This document shows positions 12,441-26,400 of a DNA stretch of 64,000 bases, piece after piece (the first letter of the stretch is position 1; each line of letters starts with the position of its first letter). The stretch comes from Mactra quadrangularis (lineage: Eukaryota > Mollusca > Bivalvia > Venerida > Mactridae), in contig CM046307.1 in NCBI GenBank assembly GCA_025267735.1, positions 50,635,395 through 50,699,394 of the forward strand. Reading direction: 5' to 3'. The position numbers and the translations under genes are program-made. Below the pieces are notes generated by a model that was not told the DNA's origin, did not search any database, and was given only the letters and a program-made list of their open reading frames with translations.

Positions 12441-15400
12441 CGACACAATTATAAATTGGTCTAGAAATTGGTGATAATTTAAGGTAAATACTGTATCAGA
12501 TAAACAACAAAGCAATTAAGTTTGTACGGCAAATACTTTATATATCTTTACAAAATGTACATAAAACAGAAGTTTTCACCGCAACGTAGTTTAACAATTC
12601 TACAAGTAAATAGATATTCCCAAGTAAAACAATGATGTGATACATAAATGACAGAGAGAAACAACACAAGGGGAGTGGTGGGGGGTCCATACAGTGAAAA
12701 TATGTGTTTACAATTTCAATGCAATATCATGATAACAACAACGAATCAATAAAGTTGAAAAACAACAATGGCATTGAAGAATTAATGATAATCTTAAAAT
12801 GCCATGTATAGCTGGAAAAAAATATGATACTAATGTAAAATTAACATAGATTAACAAGTTATATAAATACATTCCATAAGAGAATGATCTCCTTGAAGTC
12901 AGTAAGTAAAAATACAAGGTAGCTTATACTGTAGTAGTAGAATAAATATAATTTAGTAAATTTGAGATTATTTTAACATGGGTGAAAGTTCAATATTATT
13001 AAAAGGGATAAATTGAAGAACTGTGTATTTATTTTATTTTCTTAGAAAATATAAAGAATTGAAATGATTGTAATAGAGAATACTCAATAAATTCAAATAA
13101 ACTCATTTTTATGCCAAGAAAACTTTCATCCATGTTTCAATTACAAGCATTAGTATCCATGATTAGTAATTCATTATATCATTGAAATATTCAAAGAGAC
13201 TTATAAATTCAAATAATTATTTCGTACAATTACGCTACACATAGATATAAAGAAACTTCTCACAGACATTAAATAAATAAACAATCATCAATGATGTTGA
13301 ACTACAAACCAAATCCATTCATATCAAGTCGTGAAATCTGTGCACACCCAATTTGCATACCTTACCATCACCAATTATTTTTTAAATGTGCAATAAACAC
13401 TGCATGCAGGAGACCAAACTCATTTCAAAAGGCAATAAAAATTATCACAGAGGTAAACATTTACTATTCAAATATTAGTAAAGAATTGATAATTTCTCCC
13501 ATGATTTTTACACCATAAATTCATTATATTTGAAATAATAATTAATTTCCTTTATTTTCTCATGATTACAGATTGAAAATCAAATATGGCTGACAACACA
13601 ATGTGATTCATAACACTAATACGAATGCATGTATACAAAAATGAGGTTAACAATAATTTTATATTTTCAGTAATTTTTATACAGTTAAATTTTATTGAAC
13701 TCTCAAAGACGCATACATTAACCCAAGTAATTTAACTGCTCGATATTTGTTCGGTAATCCAAAACATGGATATCTATTTTTATCTATAATAAGTACAGAA
13801 GTACTGTACTGAATATTTGAGTTAACTGGGTTGTGTATGTGCCACTGACAGTTGAATAAAATTGAACAATAATAAAAATAACATATTTAAATCAATGAAT
13901 TCAGAAAGATGTACAGTTTTGAATGAATATTCAGACCTGTCAAATACTACATTGAAATACAAAGAAATCTGTCACAAAATTCTTAACAGTAGATCAAGAA
14001 ACTATTGTAATTGACAAGTTGATAAATACAGGACTTCTAATACATAATTTAATTTGTTGGTGCATGGTTTCAGATAAATAAAGAGTATAAAAGTAATTCC
14101 GATAGTTTTAAATACTCTGGAAGAATCTTGTGCCGATAGATCGGATTCAGGAATCCAGTACTACATCATGCTTTAAATTGCATTTCAACATTTTGTGGTG
14201 GCCAGTGTCAGTTATCCCATACTGGAAAGCCTAAAACTGTGATTTTCTACTTAGCACATATCCTTGCCAGTGGCCGACAACTGCCCATCTAAATATAGGG
14301 CAACCTATAAATTAATGTTAGAAGGCCAGTTGGTGATAATGGGTTAAGATTCAGCTTTTGTCCATGATGACAGCATTTAGTAAAATAATAATAATAATAA
14401 AGACTATTTAACTAGGCTACACATTTGGTTAAATCCAATCTTCCATGTGGGCCTCTGGTAAAACAAGTGAGTCTATGAAATATGAGTCATTGTTGTTGGT
14501 TATTCCACCACTCTGTGATAGACATAGTAAGACATACATACACTTGTAATTCTGTGTAATAGCATCATTCCATGGAGTTAGTATATAGAATTACTACATA
14601 AATACAGACAAATAAGTACATGTGTCTTACTTCAGTGATCTAACTTAAACAGTTAAGTTTACTAGAAAACTAACAATAATACTATTAGAAGTATGACAAC
14701 AATATTAAAGGTACTTAAAACTCAAAGGATGACAAAATTACCAACTAGAAAGTTGACATGTTTTAAAGTATTTATCACCTTTTCATCAGTTTTTTTGATG
14801 GCACAACCATGAACAAGAAGATCCTAAGCAAGACAAATAAATTTTCAAAGAGCAAATGCTGACTATGTCATAAATATTTTGTACTTTCTTACAAAGAAAG
14901 CATTAAAAATTTTCAAGCCATAACAAACTTTAATCATTTCTATATCATGTAAGTGGAGTAAAATAGATAGATAACAAAAAATAACAAAAAAGAATATCAA
15001 ATGTGATCCTTAGTTGCTACCTAGCTGTGATAAATACAGGTAAAGTTTTACAAGGCCGAAGCCTTTATCTAGAATTTATTCAATGAAAATAATTTTTTGA
15101 TAAAGGCTTTGGTCGAAATATTGATGACCACAGAGTTTTCTATTTTTTATATAATTCTTGTATATTCCCTTTGGAAATATACTGGACATAATATTTCAGC
15201 ATAATATTTAGTTTTTAGTACTATAAATCTATCTGAAGGTTTCAATGCAGATTTGAGCCTCTTTAGTTTAGACAGTATTATTATGTGACGATTTTAACTT
15301 GCTTATTTTTGCCAATTAAATTAAAAGTTATTTGCAAAATCCACTCGCATTTAGCAAGTATGAGAAATTAAAATCAAGCCCAGGTGTATTTTGTCAATAA

Positions 15401-17491
15401 AACATATTATATTATACTACAGTGCCTTCCTTACCTTTGATTTGACATTAAAAAAACCCTATAAATTCATATTAAAATCAATGTCGTTTTCAAGAATGAT
15501 TAATCGTCCATTTGACTAAATATCTGTGAATTGTTACAGATTTCATTCCAACAACCTCTTAAAATTCTAAATTGATAATTGTAGTAACAGATTTGAACAA
15601 CAGACAACATAAAATGAAAGGTGTCCAAAAATCACAAGAATTTCATACAAGAAATTAGAAGGCCTAAATTGGCAATGAAATAAAAATTAATTTCTGGGAA
15701 AATTGAGTGATAAAATAAAATTGAGTGATAGAAATGATAATATTTTTGCTCAATTTAAATACTTGATGCCTTTGTATCATATTACAGAAGGTTTTACACA
15801 AAAATCTTAAATGATAAAAATTTGGTGCAAGAATTACTAAAGAGTATTTCAAAATAAATAAATAAGGATTTTATTACCGAGTCCAAACCTTTTGAGGGCA
15901 ATGTATGTTGCTATACTGAATTTAATCCATGAAATAGTATTTAACATCTGATTAACAAGCAAGAGTGACCATAGACTGCTCACCTGAATTCAGAGAGCAT
16001 GCGACAAGGTCAAATTTTACCTGGGGGCATTATCTGAACAATATTTGTTAAGAGTTAAGAACATTTCCATGATACCCCATGCCACATTGACAAATAGAAA
16101 TTTTAAGACCTTGTTGACAACAGATAGACACATGCATTAGAGACTTAGACCGGTCACTATAGTACATCCTGAACACGATTTCCTTAAGGGAGTTGAAAAG
16201 AAACATAGTTTGAGTATTAATACATTTTTAACACAATGAAAAGATCAAAAAGAAGTTCTGAACAGTAGAAAATGTTTGCACTAGATTGACGGATCAGTAT
16301 GGACAAAGAAGAAAGGAGAGGACAGTACTCAACAAACACATACATATAAAAGGGAAGAAGAGGGAGGGCGGGGGTAAAAGGAACAAATATTCATTTTTTG
16401 ATTAAACAGAAAAAAGGTATTATAAATAACACAGCCTATGTATAGATAATACAATATACTCTCAACATACTAAATCAGTAACAGAACGGTCATTCTATGG
16501 TACATCATAGCTAAATCTCTGTAAATGGTAGATAATAACAAAAAATCACAAAGCATTTTTTCATGAACATCATTCAAACAAAGTATTTAACATGATGACA
16601 AATAAAATGAGAAAGAAAAAATGTCACTTAAGTATTATATTACAATTTACATAATTAAAGTACATTTATAACATAAATACATTAATAGTCAATAATATGC
16701 ATTGTACATTTACATATGAATATATACAGCCGAAAAAAAGCATGAAAAAATATATAAACTAAATGACGGCAATTTGTTTTATTCAAAATCGCCGCCATCA
16801 AATTTTTATAACTATAGAGCTATGTACAACATTATTTATTTAGTAACAAACAAGAATATACACTATAATTATACTGAAAAAAATGTACTTTTCTATTTCA
16901 ATGAAAAAAGTTTGTGTAAAAATAAATGATAGGACACAAGATGAATAAATCAAATAATGTCACTATGGAAAAAGAATGAGAGAAAAAATATAATGAGCAC
17001 TGTTTAATGTTTATTTTTATCATATTGTGATAGCTACGGGTCCATTTGCCAATAACATAATGAAATACAATATTTTTATCACACATAGTGAAAGTAATCT
17101 TGAAATGGTCACTAGTATGTAATTTACATATTTCTATATATAAATTATATAATGTCACTAGATTCCATTCAATCTAGACTTGACTTTGACAGTCATTTTG
17201 ACACAATATGGCGTTAACACTACTCCATGCCATTTCTTGTGTCATTTCTGTCTATAACATTCCCACATCTATATTATCATTCCTGAATCTCATTCAAATA
17301 GTTCCAAAATCATATGATTATGTGTACAATGCTTTCAAAAAACAGCACTTAAGATAACCCACAATCCATACTATGTTCCATTATCACTCTCCTCTATTCT
17401 AACACTTGAAGCAATACATGGTCCATCATCGGTGGTCACTTTCGGAAGAAATAAACAGCCCTGACTCTAACAAGGTAAGAAATCATCTATG
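12441..17491. other. Gene-poor stretch downstream of NCOA6
   Basis: About 5 kb of AT-rich DNA with no ORF that resembles a protein. It probably includes the NCOA6 3' UTR at its upper end, though I cannot place the poly(A) site with confidence. A degenerate SINE family A fragment is recognisable at about 14200-14310 (CTGGAAAGCCTAAA ... GACAACTGCCC), and a repeat with CCACTCGCATTTAGCAAG lies at about 15280-15385. The rest shows nothing I can name. Confidence 0.5.
15280..15385. repeat. Dispersed repeat, copy 1
   Basis: Shares the block AAAATCCACTCGCATTTAGC AAGTATG (given in two pieces), followed by a similar trailing segment, with about 23540-23610, so it is a dispersed family. No coding potential. 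Confidence 0.6.
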
Positions 17492-20400
17492 CTATCTATG
17501 ATCTTGAGATGTACGACGACGTTTACTACCAGAACTTATTTTACTTGCAGCCGAACATGAGGTTTCAGCTGAAAAATAAAATCACAAGTTGTTTTTTTCA
17601 ACTAATTCAATTACAGAGCGTGTTTTCAATAATTAATTAAACAAACAATGTCAAGGCCAAAACACTCTTCTCAGAAAAAGCTGAATACAGACCAGGCACA
17701 TAGGAAGCATTTTCAGATTGGGGGGGGGGGGGGGCTAATTTGTTGAGATTTATTTTAAGAAAAAGAAAATGTTTCCTAATGTTTAAGTTCAATTTTACAC
17801 TGCATTTGAGCATCTTGTTCCATAAAAAATGTTTGCAAAGTTGATTTTGCCGAAAAAGCACACATGTATCAATCAAGTTAGTGTGACAGATTAAATAAAG
17901 ATCCCCAATCACTATAACTGCTGAAATATTGGGAGGGGGTAAGCCTGCAGGCTTTCCCAAACAAAACTAACTTTATTCCTCAGTTTGATCCACTAAACTT
18001 CCCAATCTCATAAAAATCCCTTGAGAATGTTGAACTGTATTTCACATAGAAAGTGAAAAAATATTCAAGATTTCTTTTATCAAATAATTTACAGGATTAT
18101 CTTGCTGATTGGTTACACCAATAATTTGATTAATTCATTTCTTTTTTACTGGCAATGAAGATGGTCCATTTTCCCCAAATAAGAGGAAGCAACACAAATT
18201 TTCCCCAAAAAAGGTTAAACCCCTTCCCCAAAAATGGTGTTTTGGCCCTGAACATAAATTAATATGCTACAACTAAATCTAATCATATTCTACAATATTA
18301 ACAGCAAATGTCTCTGAAATACAGATTCAGATTTAATTAAAATTTACATGTCTATTGTACTTAGGATACAGTTTGACCAATAGTTGTTAAAAAAGGTTTA
18401 GGGTTTGACGTTAGTTTTTTTAAAGTAGACAACTGGGTCGGACAATCAGCTATATACTTCTCTTGCCCCAATTAAATGTTTACTTGTAGTAACATGTTGC
18501 CCGAATATAGGTTTTCAGGGGCAATAGCAAGACCTTTAATCTAGAGTTCCTGTCAGTGACTGACAACTGTCCTACATGATTTGAAATCAGTCGCAGGATG
18601 GAGAATGGCCATAGAAATCATTTCATGACAATACTCCACTATGTATGCCTCGTCCTAGCAGCAAACCTACGATCCCTCTATTAATCCACTTGGTTGCTAC
18701 CAACTGAGCTAGTTGGGTAGCTAAGAGCCAAAAATCATGTATTAATATTTAATATAAAGTACCTCTAGCTTCCTTAGACCTAGCTGATCTTGTTGTACGT
18801 TTATTTTCCTGAGAATCTTCATTTTCAATAGTTACAGGAGAATTTCTACCTCTTGTTCTACTACCTCTCAATGGTGATTTCTCTCTCGTAGAAGCTGAAA
18901 ATGCAATCATTATTATATTATATATACAGACAGGGTTCTCACGAGGATTTTACAAGTACGAGTCCTGGACTATTTTACAAATAGGAGGCCTTTGACTCCC
19001 TTCTAAGAAAAAATTGGAGTCCCACAGCAAATTGTTGGATATCCATATTTTTCTGCACAAAATTTCATGTAACAACATTTACAAATTACATAAATTTTAG
19101 TTTTTGCCTGTCTTCGTTATGGTTTTGGGCAGAATTACCTTAGGTATTGTTCGTTTTTTCTAAACTGTCAAAACATGAATAATTTCACGGTGAATGCGTT
19201 TGTTAAAATTACTGTCATGATACATTCATGAGTTTCCAAAAGTGTGTACTTTGATTGAGTAAAGATGCTTATGCCGACTGGTATGTTTTAGTCAAGATAT
19301 ATTTAATAACAATTAGGCCGCCAGTACAAAAACAATGCATTCAGTCACCGTGAAATTATTCAAGCTTTGACAGTTGAGAAAAAACTGACAATAGCAATAC
19401 CAAAACCTCAGAATATTCTTACTATTTTAAGCTTTAGTGTCAGCTTTTTAAAGATGAAGGAATAAAAAACTAATAATATAGCCTGGCCTTACAAAAAAAT
19501 ATAAGACCATGATAAATAGACTATCAACTAAATAGACTATCAACTAAGTTCATATGTCTTTTTTACAAGTAGTGAATCCCGCAGACTCTGCTTTCTCACT
19601 CAAATTTATTATAAGTAAGCAATTGGGTTTAAGATTCCTGCTCAAAGAAACAGCTAAAGTGGTTTTGAGATGCATCTTTCAAAGTAGATCTACTGGTTTT
19701 TGTAAGGTCAGGAGTAAATGACCCATCTTCATTAAGAACATTTAGCAGATCCACAAATTATTGTAAGGACTCTATGGCAGTTTGATATATTACCTGTAGT
19801 TGATGGAAGCTTCTCAGTTGAGAGTGTTGAGGGAGACTGTCTATTTCTACGTAATTGTTGATTCCTTTTTATCTCTTCTGCCTTTGTTACATCAGATTTT
19901 TTATCAATAATACCTTTACCATAAATGATTTTATTGTCTTTTTTCACCTCTCGACCTGACACTTTATTCTTCTCTTCTTGAATATTTTTCGAGTTTGTCC
20001 GAGTTCTTAGTCCAGTTTTGATTGATTCAGACTGAGTATTCGACTCTTCACTGATCTTAGTTTCCTGAACTGCACTAACAGGGGTTAGTTTAGCATTTAG
20101 CACACTTTTAGTATCTTTAGCACTATCTATTTTTTGGGACACTTCGCCACTATGTTCAATTTTAATACGCTTTGAATCCTCTCCACTACTGAATTCTTGT
20201 TCATTAGGATTTGCCCTCTTTCTGCTTCTCAATTGTCTTTGGGCACCTTCTGATTTATCCTCAACACTTTCAGATGATGCTCTCCGTTTTCTAACTAATT
20301 TTGATGATTTTTGAATACCTATGGTAGTAGTTTGAGTATCAGAATTGTCTACAAAGGAATTAGAACTCGTAGACATGGTAGCGTTCTCTAATTCTAAATT

Positions 20401-23400
20401 AATGTCCAGAACTGGTGGGTTTTCTGCAGGAATACTTGTACAATGATCACTTAGGGTAGCACTAGTCTCACACTTACTGACCGTTTCAACACTTGATGTC
20501 ACTACAGGAACTGTGGTTGTATCATTAGACACTTTACTGACCACTTCATTAGTACTTTCATTTTCATCTTTAACCGATGGCTCTTCCTGTTTCACTCTTT
20601 TAGTTTCTTGATAATCAGACACAGCAGTTAATATGGGTGGGGTAGAATTATTAATAGGAAAAGAATCTAAAGAATGTGGGGGTTCACTATCACAGGGGTC
20701 ATGTTCCGATGTAACCATACTTGCACTCGTGGCTACAGGAAAACTACTAGAAAATTCATGAATGGGTTGACGTTTTAATTTTGGAATATCCGAATCCTCT
20801 GAGCCTGTTTTAGTCGTAGTTTTGACTTGTTCAACAGTCAATTCAATTTTCTCATCATCACAGTTCACTTCACTCTTTTCAGACTTACAACTCCCTGAAT
20901 TACTTTCAGAATTTTTCTGATTATCAACGTGTGGATTTTGCAGATCAGTTGCAACACTAGATGTTTGATAACTAGACGACGTAGCACTAGTCACGTTAAC
21001 ACTCCGTTCAGTAATTTGTGACGTGGATTGAGAGTGTGGTGATGAACAAATATTCGCAGTTTCTAATAGCATTTCTGATAACCCCATTGACTGAAATGAC
21101 TTACTGCTAGAATTATCAGTACTTGTTAATACCGGGTATCGAACAACCTGCGGATGTAATACAGGTGGACTTTCACTTTGTTTACTGTTTGTTTCCGATT
21201 GTACAATACTACTGGATGCCATTTTTGAAATATTATTGCACACTACACTTTGTACCTCATTACTAGCACTACTACTAGTCTGAACAGGAGAACTGCTAAC
21301 ATTATTTTCTGTTCTAGAACCATTATGCATGGTCAATGAAGCACTATAGGAACCTATAACAGAGTCACCCATTTTTGGCGAAAGTATTGAACTAGTAACG
21401 GCTGGAACTAATTTAGTTGATGACGATGAAGACACAACACTAGGAAATGAAGATTGAGGTTGAGGCGTAATTAACGGTAATGATAAACTATTATATTTAC
21501 TTCCACAGTCAAGAGCGTCTAATGAGAATGCATGAGAATGTTCAACACTATGAAAATCAATTGGTCCGATGTCCACCCCAGTGATAGATGGAGTGATATT
21601 GTCTAAATCAAACACTGATGTTTCCACAGGATTATGTATTGAAGTCGAGCCGGATGAAGGTGTCATTATTAATGAAGCTGATCCCTGTGTATTAGCAGGA
21701 CTCGATGCCATCACATGACCAGAGTTTACTCTAGTTACTGGGGCACCCGATGTGCTGCTTGAAGGAGATCGGCGACTCACATGAGGTAGATGATCTAATA
21801 ATGGTAACGGAAACAGTTTCTGAACAGATTCAGTAAGTCTCTTTGGAGGAGGTAAAGAGGAATCAAATGAATGCATTGAAGAAGTGGTGCTAGTCGAAGC
21901 ACCAGGTGATGACCTACGTGACGATAAACTAGTGATACTCGTCTTTGGCTCGTCATTAACTAACTTATTCACTTTGGACACTGTAGAAAGTGCACCATTA
22001 CTTTCTTTGTCTATTTTCAAAGAAGATATAACATTAGTATTACATTGTCCAGCATGTAAACTATTAGGCACAGATGCACTTTCAGTAATAATTGTATTCA
22101 CTTCAGAGTTACTACTAGTACCTACTATTTTTGTGATCGGTCCAACAGGGCCAGGAGATCGTGAGGTTTCATTAACACTTTCAAGTCCATTTGCCACACT
22201 GGTAGCAGCCATTCTCTGTGAATGTTGGTGTTGCTGTAGTTTCTGAAAGAATGGTTTCAATTCTTCCAGTCGCTGTAACAAACCAGCATCTTTATTAATC
22301 ATACTGAGTGGATTTAAATGAGGTTGACCGTAAGCTGCCTCCAATGTTTTGAAGAGAGCCATTCCATCGTTATTGCACTGCGGTGAAACAGTACGTGACT
22401 CTACACTTGCATGATTCATACCATCTATATGGTTCACATGTACACTTAAAACACCACCTGCCTTACTAGCAGCCGATGCGGACATAGAATGGGAAGTGGA
22501 TAATGCATGAAACGGTGACTTTCTGTGTTCAGCATGAGATTTACCAAGTTCATTATACGGTGATTTCGAGTGAGATTCCATTGTTGACATATGTGTGGGT
22601 ACATCTTGACCTCGGAATGAAGGACGATTAGAGGTCTTATTAGTCTCAGAACTTCGAGGACTGCCACCACTACGTGGACTCCCAGGATTTCTAGGACTAC
22701 CAGGGTTACGAGGGCTACAATTTCCTCGAGGACTATTACGAGGACTTGATTTCTTTTTCTGCATAGTTGTCTCAGAACCTGAAATACAAATAACACAAAT
22801 CAATGGAAACTCTCATACTATTTCATTATACTGTATATTTATCAATTTCATCCAGTGAGCTTAGAAAACATATTTTCAAGAGAATTGTAGCCAAAAGTGA
22901 AAATTTCATTTTCTGAACTCGCGTGTGGCAATATGAAAAACTTCTACCAAATTTGACAAATATTCTGTATGTTTCATGCTTTTTTCTGTGTTCAAGTAAA
23001 GAGTTCATCAAGAAATTGGGGGCTGAGAAAATGTGCATACAAGATTATTCATCAAAGGGCCATAACTCAGCAAAAAATCCTAATCAATGGAATGTAACTA
23101 AAATGGGGTATACACATGTCTGCCTGATATCTGGTATTTTCAATGAAAAATCAGGCTAGAAACTGTGTTGACAAGGCATTAATCCCAGTATAAATAAATT
23201 CAAATATCTTGATTAGAATGTTTACAAGTATATCTTTTGAGATAGATACCTAGTTTTTACCCCAAGTGACCCAATTTAAAATTTGTCTTAGACAGGGCTC
23301 AAATTTAACAAAAACTGGACTCGAATATTTTTGCGAGTTGATTTTATTTCAACTCATAAAATGAAAAAAATTCATTGAAATTCTTTTCTCCAAATTTTAA

Positions 23401-26400
23401 TAGCAAAATTAATTATTATTCGTCTATGCACAACAAGATAGTACTATATTTAACTGTAGATAGAACGAGGATGTTATTGTGGGATAGACAAAAAATAGCT
23501 AACATTATTTAGAGTGAATCGCAAAAGTTTGCGAGTTAAAATACAAGTTACACACAATTATCAAAATCCACTCGCATTTAGCAAGTATGCGAACTTAAAT
23601 TCGAGCCCTGTTAGATTCTTCATGAACATTAACATTCTGACAGTGTTGAAAGATCCTACTGCAGTTGGTAACTTTTTAATTGGATTTAATGCAGTGTCAA
23701 CACAATTAATTTTTTTACAGCAGACAGTTCTCCTTACTAAACTTTTCTGAACCCTTATCACCCAGAGCTCACCTACCCTTCCACAAGGCAACTAAGCCTT
23801 CTTTAGGGGTAAAATCAACAATATTGTCTTATTTTCAAGAAAGGGTATACCATTCCGGATGAGGCTCAAACCAGCAACCCCCTATGGAACACTAAAAATC
23901 CTGTCATGTAGCCTACTTTGCCATGGTCCCTGGTGCATAGGAACCTGTTATTGTTAAATGTGTTTGCACATATTTTTACCATTTGACTAAGGCTAGTCAC
24001 CTAAATAAAAAACCCACATGACCTACTTTTTCAATCTAAACCAAGATCATTGCTTTAGAGGAAAATAAGGTACTCAAAAGATCTATTTAGATTTTTTACT
24101 AGGTTTTTTATGATTTAAACAAGTTACTCAGTTTATATCCCACATGTCCTATTATTGACCTCATTATGACAATGTGTGTTAAAAAAATTGGATCATAAAT
24201 GCCACTTCATAGTGAAGATTTGAAAATCAGAGGGAAGGACTTAAAATTGAGCTAGTTCCAGGGGAGCTCAAAAGTCAGATTTAAAAGTTCAGGACTTGAC
24301 ATTAATTTTTTAAGGAGGTAACCCGAATGGACAACTAGCTTTATATTTTACTTGCCCAGACCAAATGTCAATAGACCTAATCTGGAATTCAAATTTATGG
24401 GTTTTTCCATCCGTGCACATCCGGTACAAACAAAGTTTTCTACACATTTTTACTAAAAAGCACAAACTATGGATTTAATCCTATTGTTCTTTGTACACGT
24501 GTTTTCATTGTTATGGTGAAAGTTTGTTTGTACCGCAGGGGAAAACCCAAATAGTTGAATTCCGGCTATAGTCTATTAGCAGTAACAAGCTGCCAGAACC
24601 CAAACATAGGTCATCAGAGACAATAGTTTCGAGCCCTGCTAGTCAGAATAGCTCATAAAAATTTCAAGCTAAAATATATTTTCCTCAATATTTTTCTATC
24701 AAGTAGTGAATAACTAGTGTATGAAAGACTATCAATTGATTTTTTTTATTCTTTAAGGTGGTTTCATTAAATATTAACAGTTTTTAAGTACTTGCAATAT
24801 CAATCCTCAAATTCTAGTGACACAGATAATATTCAACACATTTTTAAAGTGATGAAATTTTTTCACTCATAAAATGAACGACTAAATCAGAAACATTATC
24901 ATCAATAAAGTGAGAAAGTCTGATCCATTTCCAAATCTACTCCATCAAAATTTAAATCACAATAAAGGGTTTTCTTGAATTTTGAGCAAGAAGTAGTTTA
25001 TCATTTTACAAATAACTCAAGTAAACAGTTATGATGTGTATTAGCAAAATTTGCAATAATATACCAATAACAAAATCCTTAGATTTAAATACTTATCTAG
25101 CAAAGCTGGACTTATCTTATTTTTAATAAACATTTATTTTGAGTATGGCCCTTTTAACCATCAATGATGTTATTGTTTATCTACATGGCAATTAAATGAA
25201 ACAAAAATGCATTAGAAATGTGTAGTCAATACTGCCATCATTTTATCAATCTATTAACTGCTACAAATGAACAAAAGTCTGCTTATTTGAGTTCTACATT
25301 CTTTAAATCTTTTTAAACAGCACAGAAAAATACATGACAAGAAAATTTCTTAGAAATGTAATGTGGAAACCACATTAAAGCCAGATTTAAAAACTTTAAC
25401 ACAAAAATTACAAAGGGAAATAAGCCATATAAAGGCAGGTAGAGTTGTGGTTACTTTCAAATTCTGTTCATCACACGATATGTTATCATTGTATGAAGTT
25501 TCATAAAGATATGACAATAAATAACAAAATTATATGAAAAAGAAAAGCTTAAACACAATTGTAAACGACACCGGGACGAGCCGCCCGACCGCCCACCTGT
25601 GTTTCGCCAAACTATTAGCCAAATTTTTTCGTTCAAAAATTCAGTAATAATTCATGCAGACAATAATTGCAGACAAACAAATTCTGCAATTTGATGTGAC
25701 CAGTGAAAAACAACAATCAACTTGCAAATTTGATCGCTTTTTTATTCAATGACGACAATGGCCATCCTTAATATTGTAATTTTATCAAGAATAAAGCTTT
25801 ATGGCCTTCTAATAAAATGATGAAAATGACAAAAACTATAGACAAAAACTGGCAATTGCATGGCTTTTAATGAAAAATGCCATGAAGTGATATAATAATA
25901 AAGTCTTCACACTGGTCAATCTTTTTTCTTTTAAATTAATCAGCACTTTTTTAGTTAAGAAGTGACGCTACTTGCAAAATATGAAAGATCTTGGACCACT
26001 GGTTTCTGAATTTTTTAGAAATTTTGTCAAATACACTGTAATACTGTTGACCCCTTGGTTGGAGTCAATTTTGAGGCCCTAAGTTTACTGATACTGATAT
26101 GAAACAAAATTTTGAGATGATAAAATTTCTGCCAATTACTTATTTTAATTTTGGTTTTCCTAAATCAGGAAAAAAGCCCTGAACACAGTACTAAATCCTA
26201 AGTTTAAAAATATAGCTCTATTTTTTTTTCAAAACACAGTGATAACGTTGAAGTATTTAGTAACCATAATAAATTATCAATTTATAAGGCTGAAGAGCAG
26301 TGTTTTTTGAAAAAAAACATTTTGGGATCAAATTTCAATCCTATTGCCCCCGCCCCCCCCCCCCCCCTAAAAAGGATGTATTTTCCCATATATTTTTTTC

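Noticed and set aside
17720..17735. G homopolymer run (and C run near 26350)
   Set aside because: Simple low-complexity tracts, prone to sequencing error; no function suggested.
21884..22246. 120-codon plus-strand ORF and similar frames inside the giant exons
   Set aside because: Antisense or alternative-frame shadows of NCOA6 exon 3.
19732..22803. A separate 1023-codon intronless gene
   Set aside because: It starts with intron sequence and a clean AG acceptor, and its phase joins exactly to the upstream NCOA6 exon and to the downstream exon at 18763-18894.
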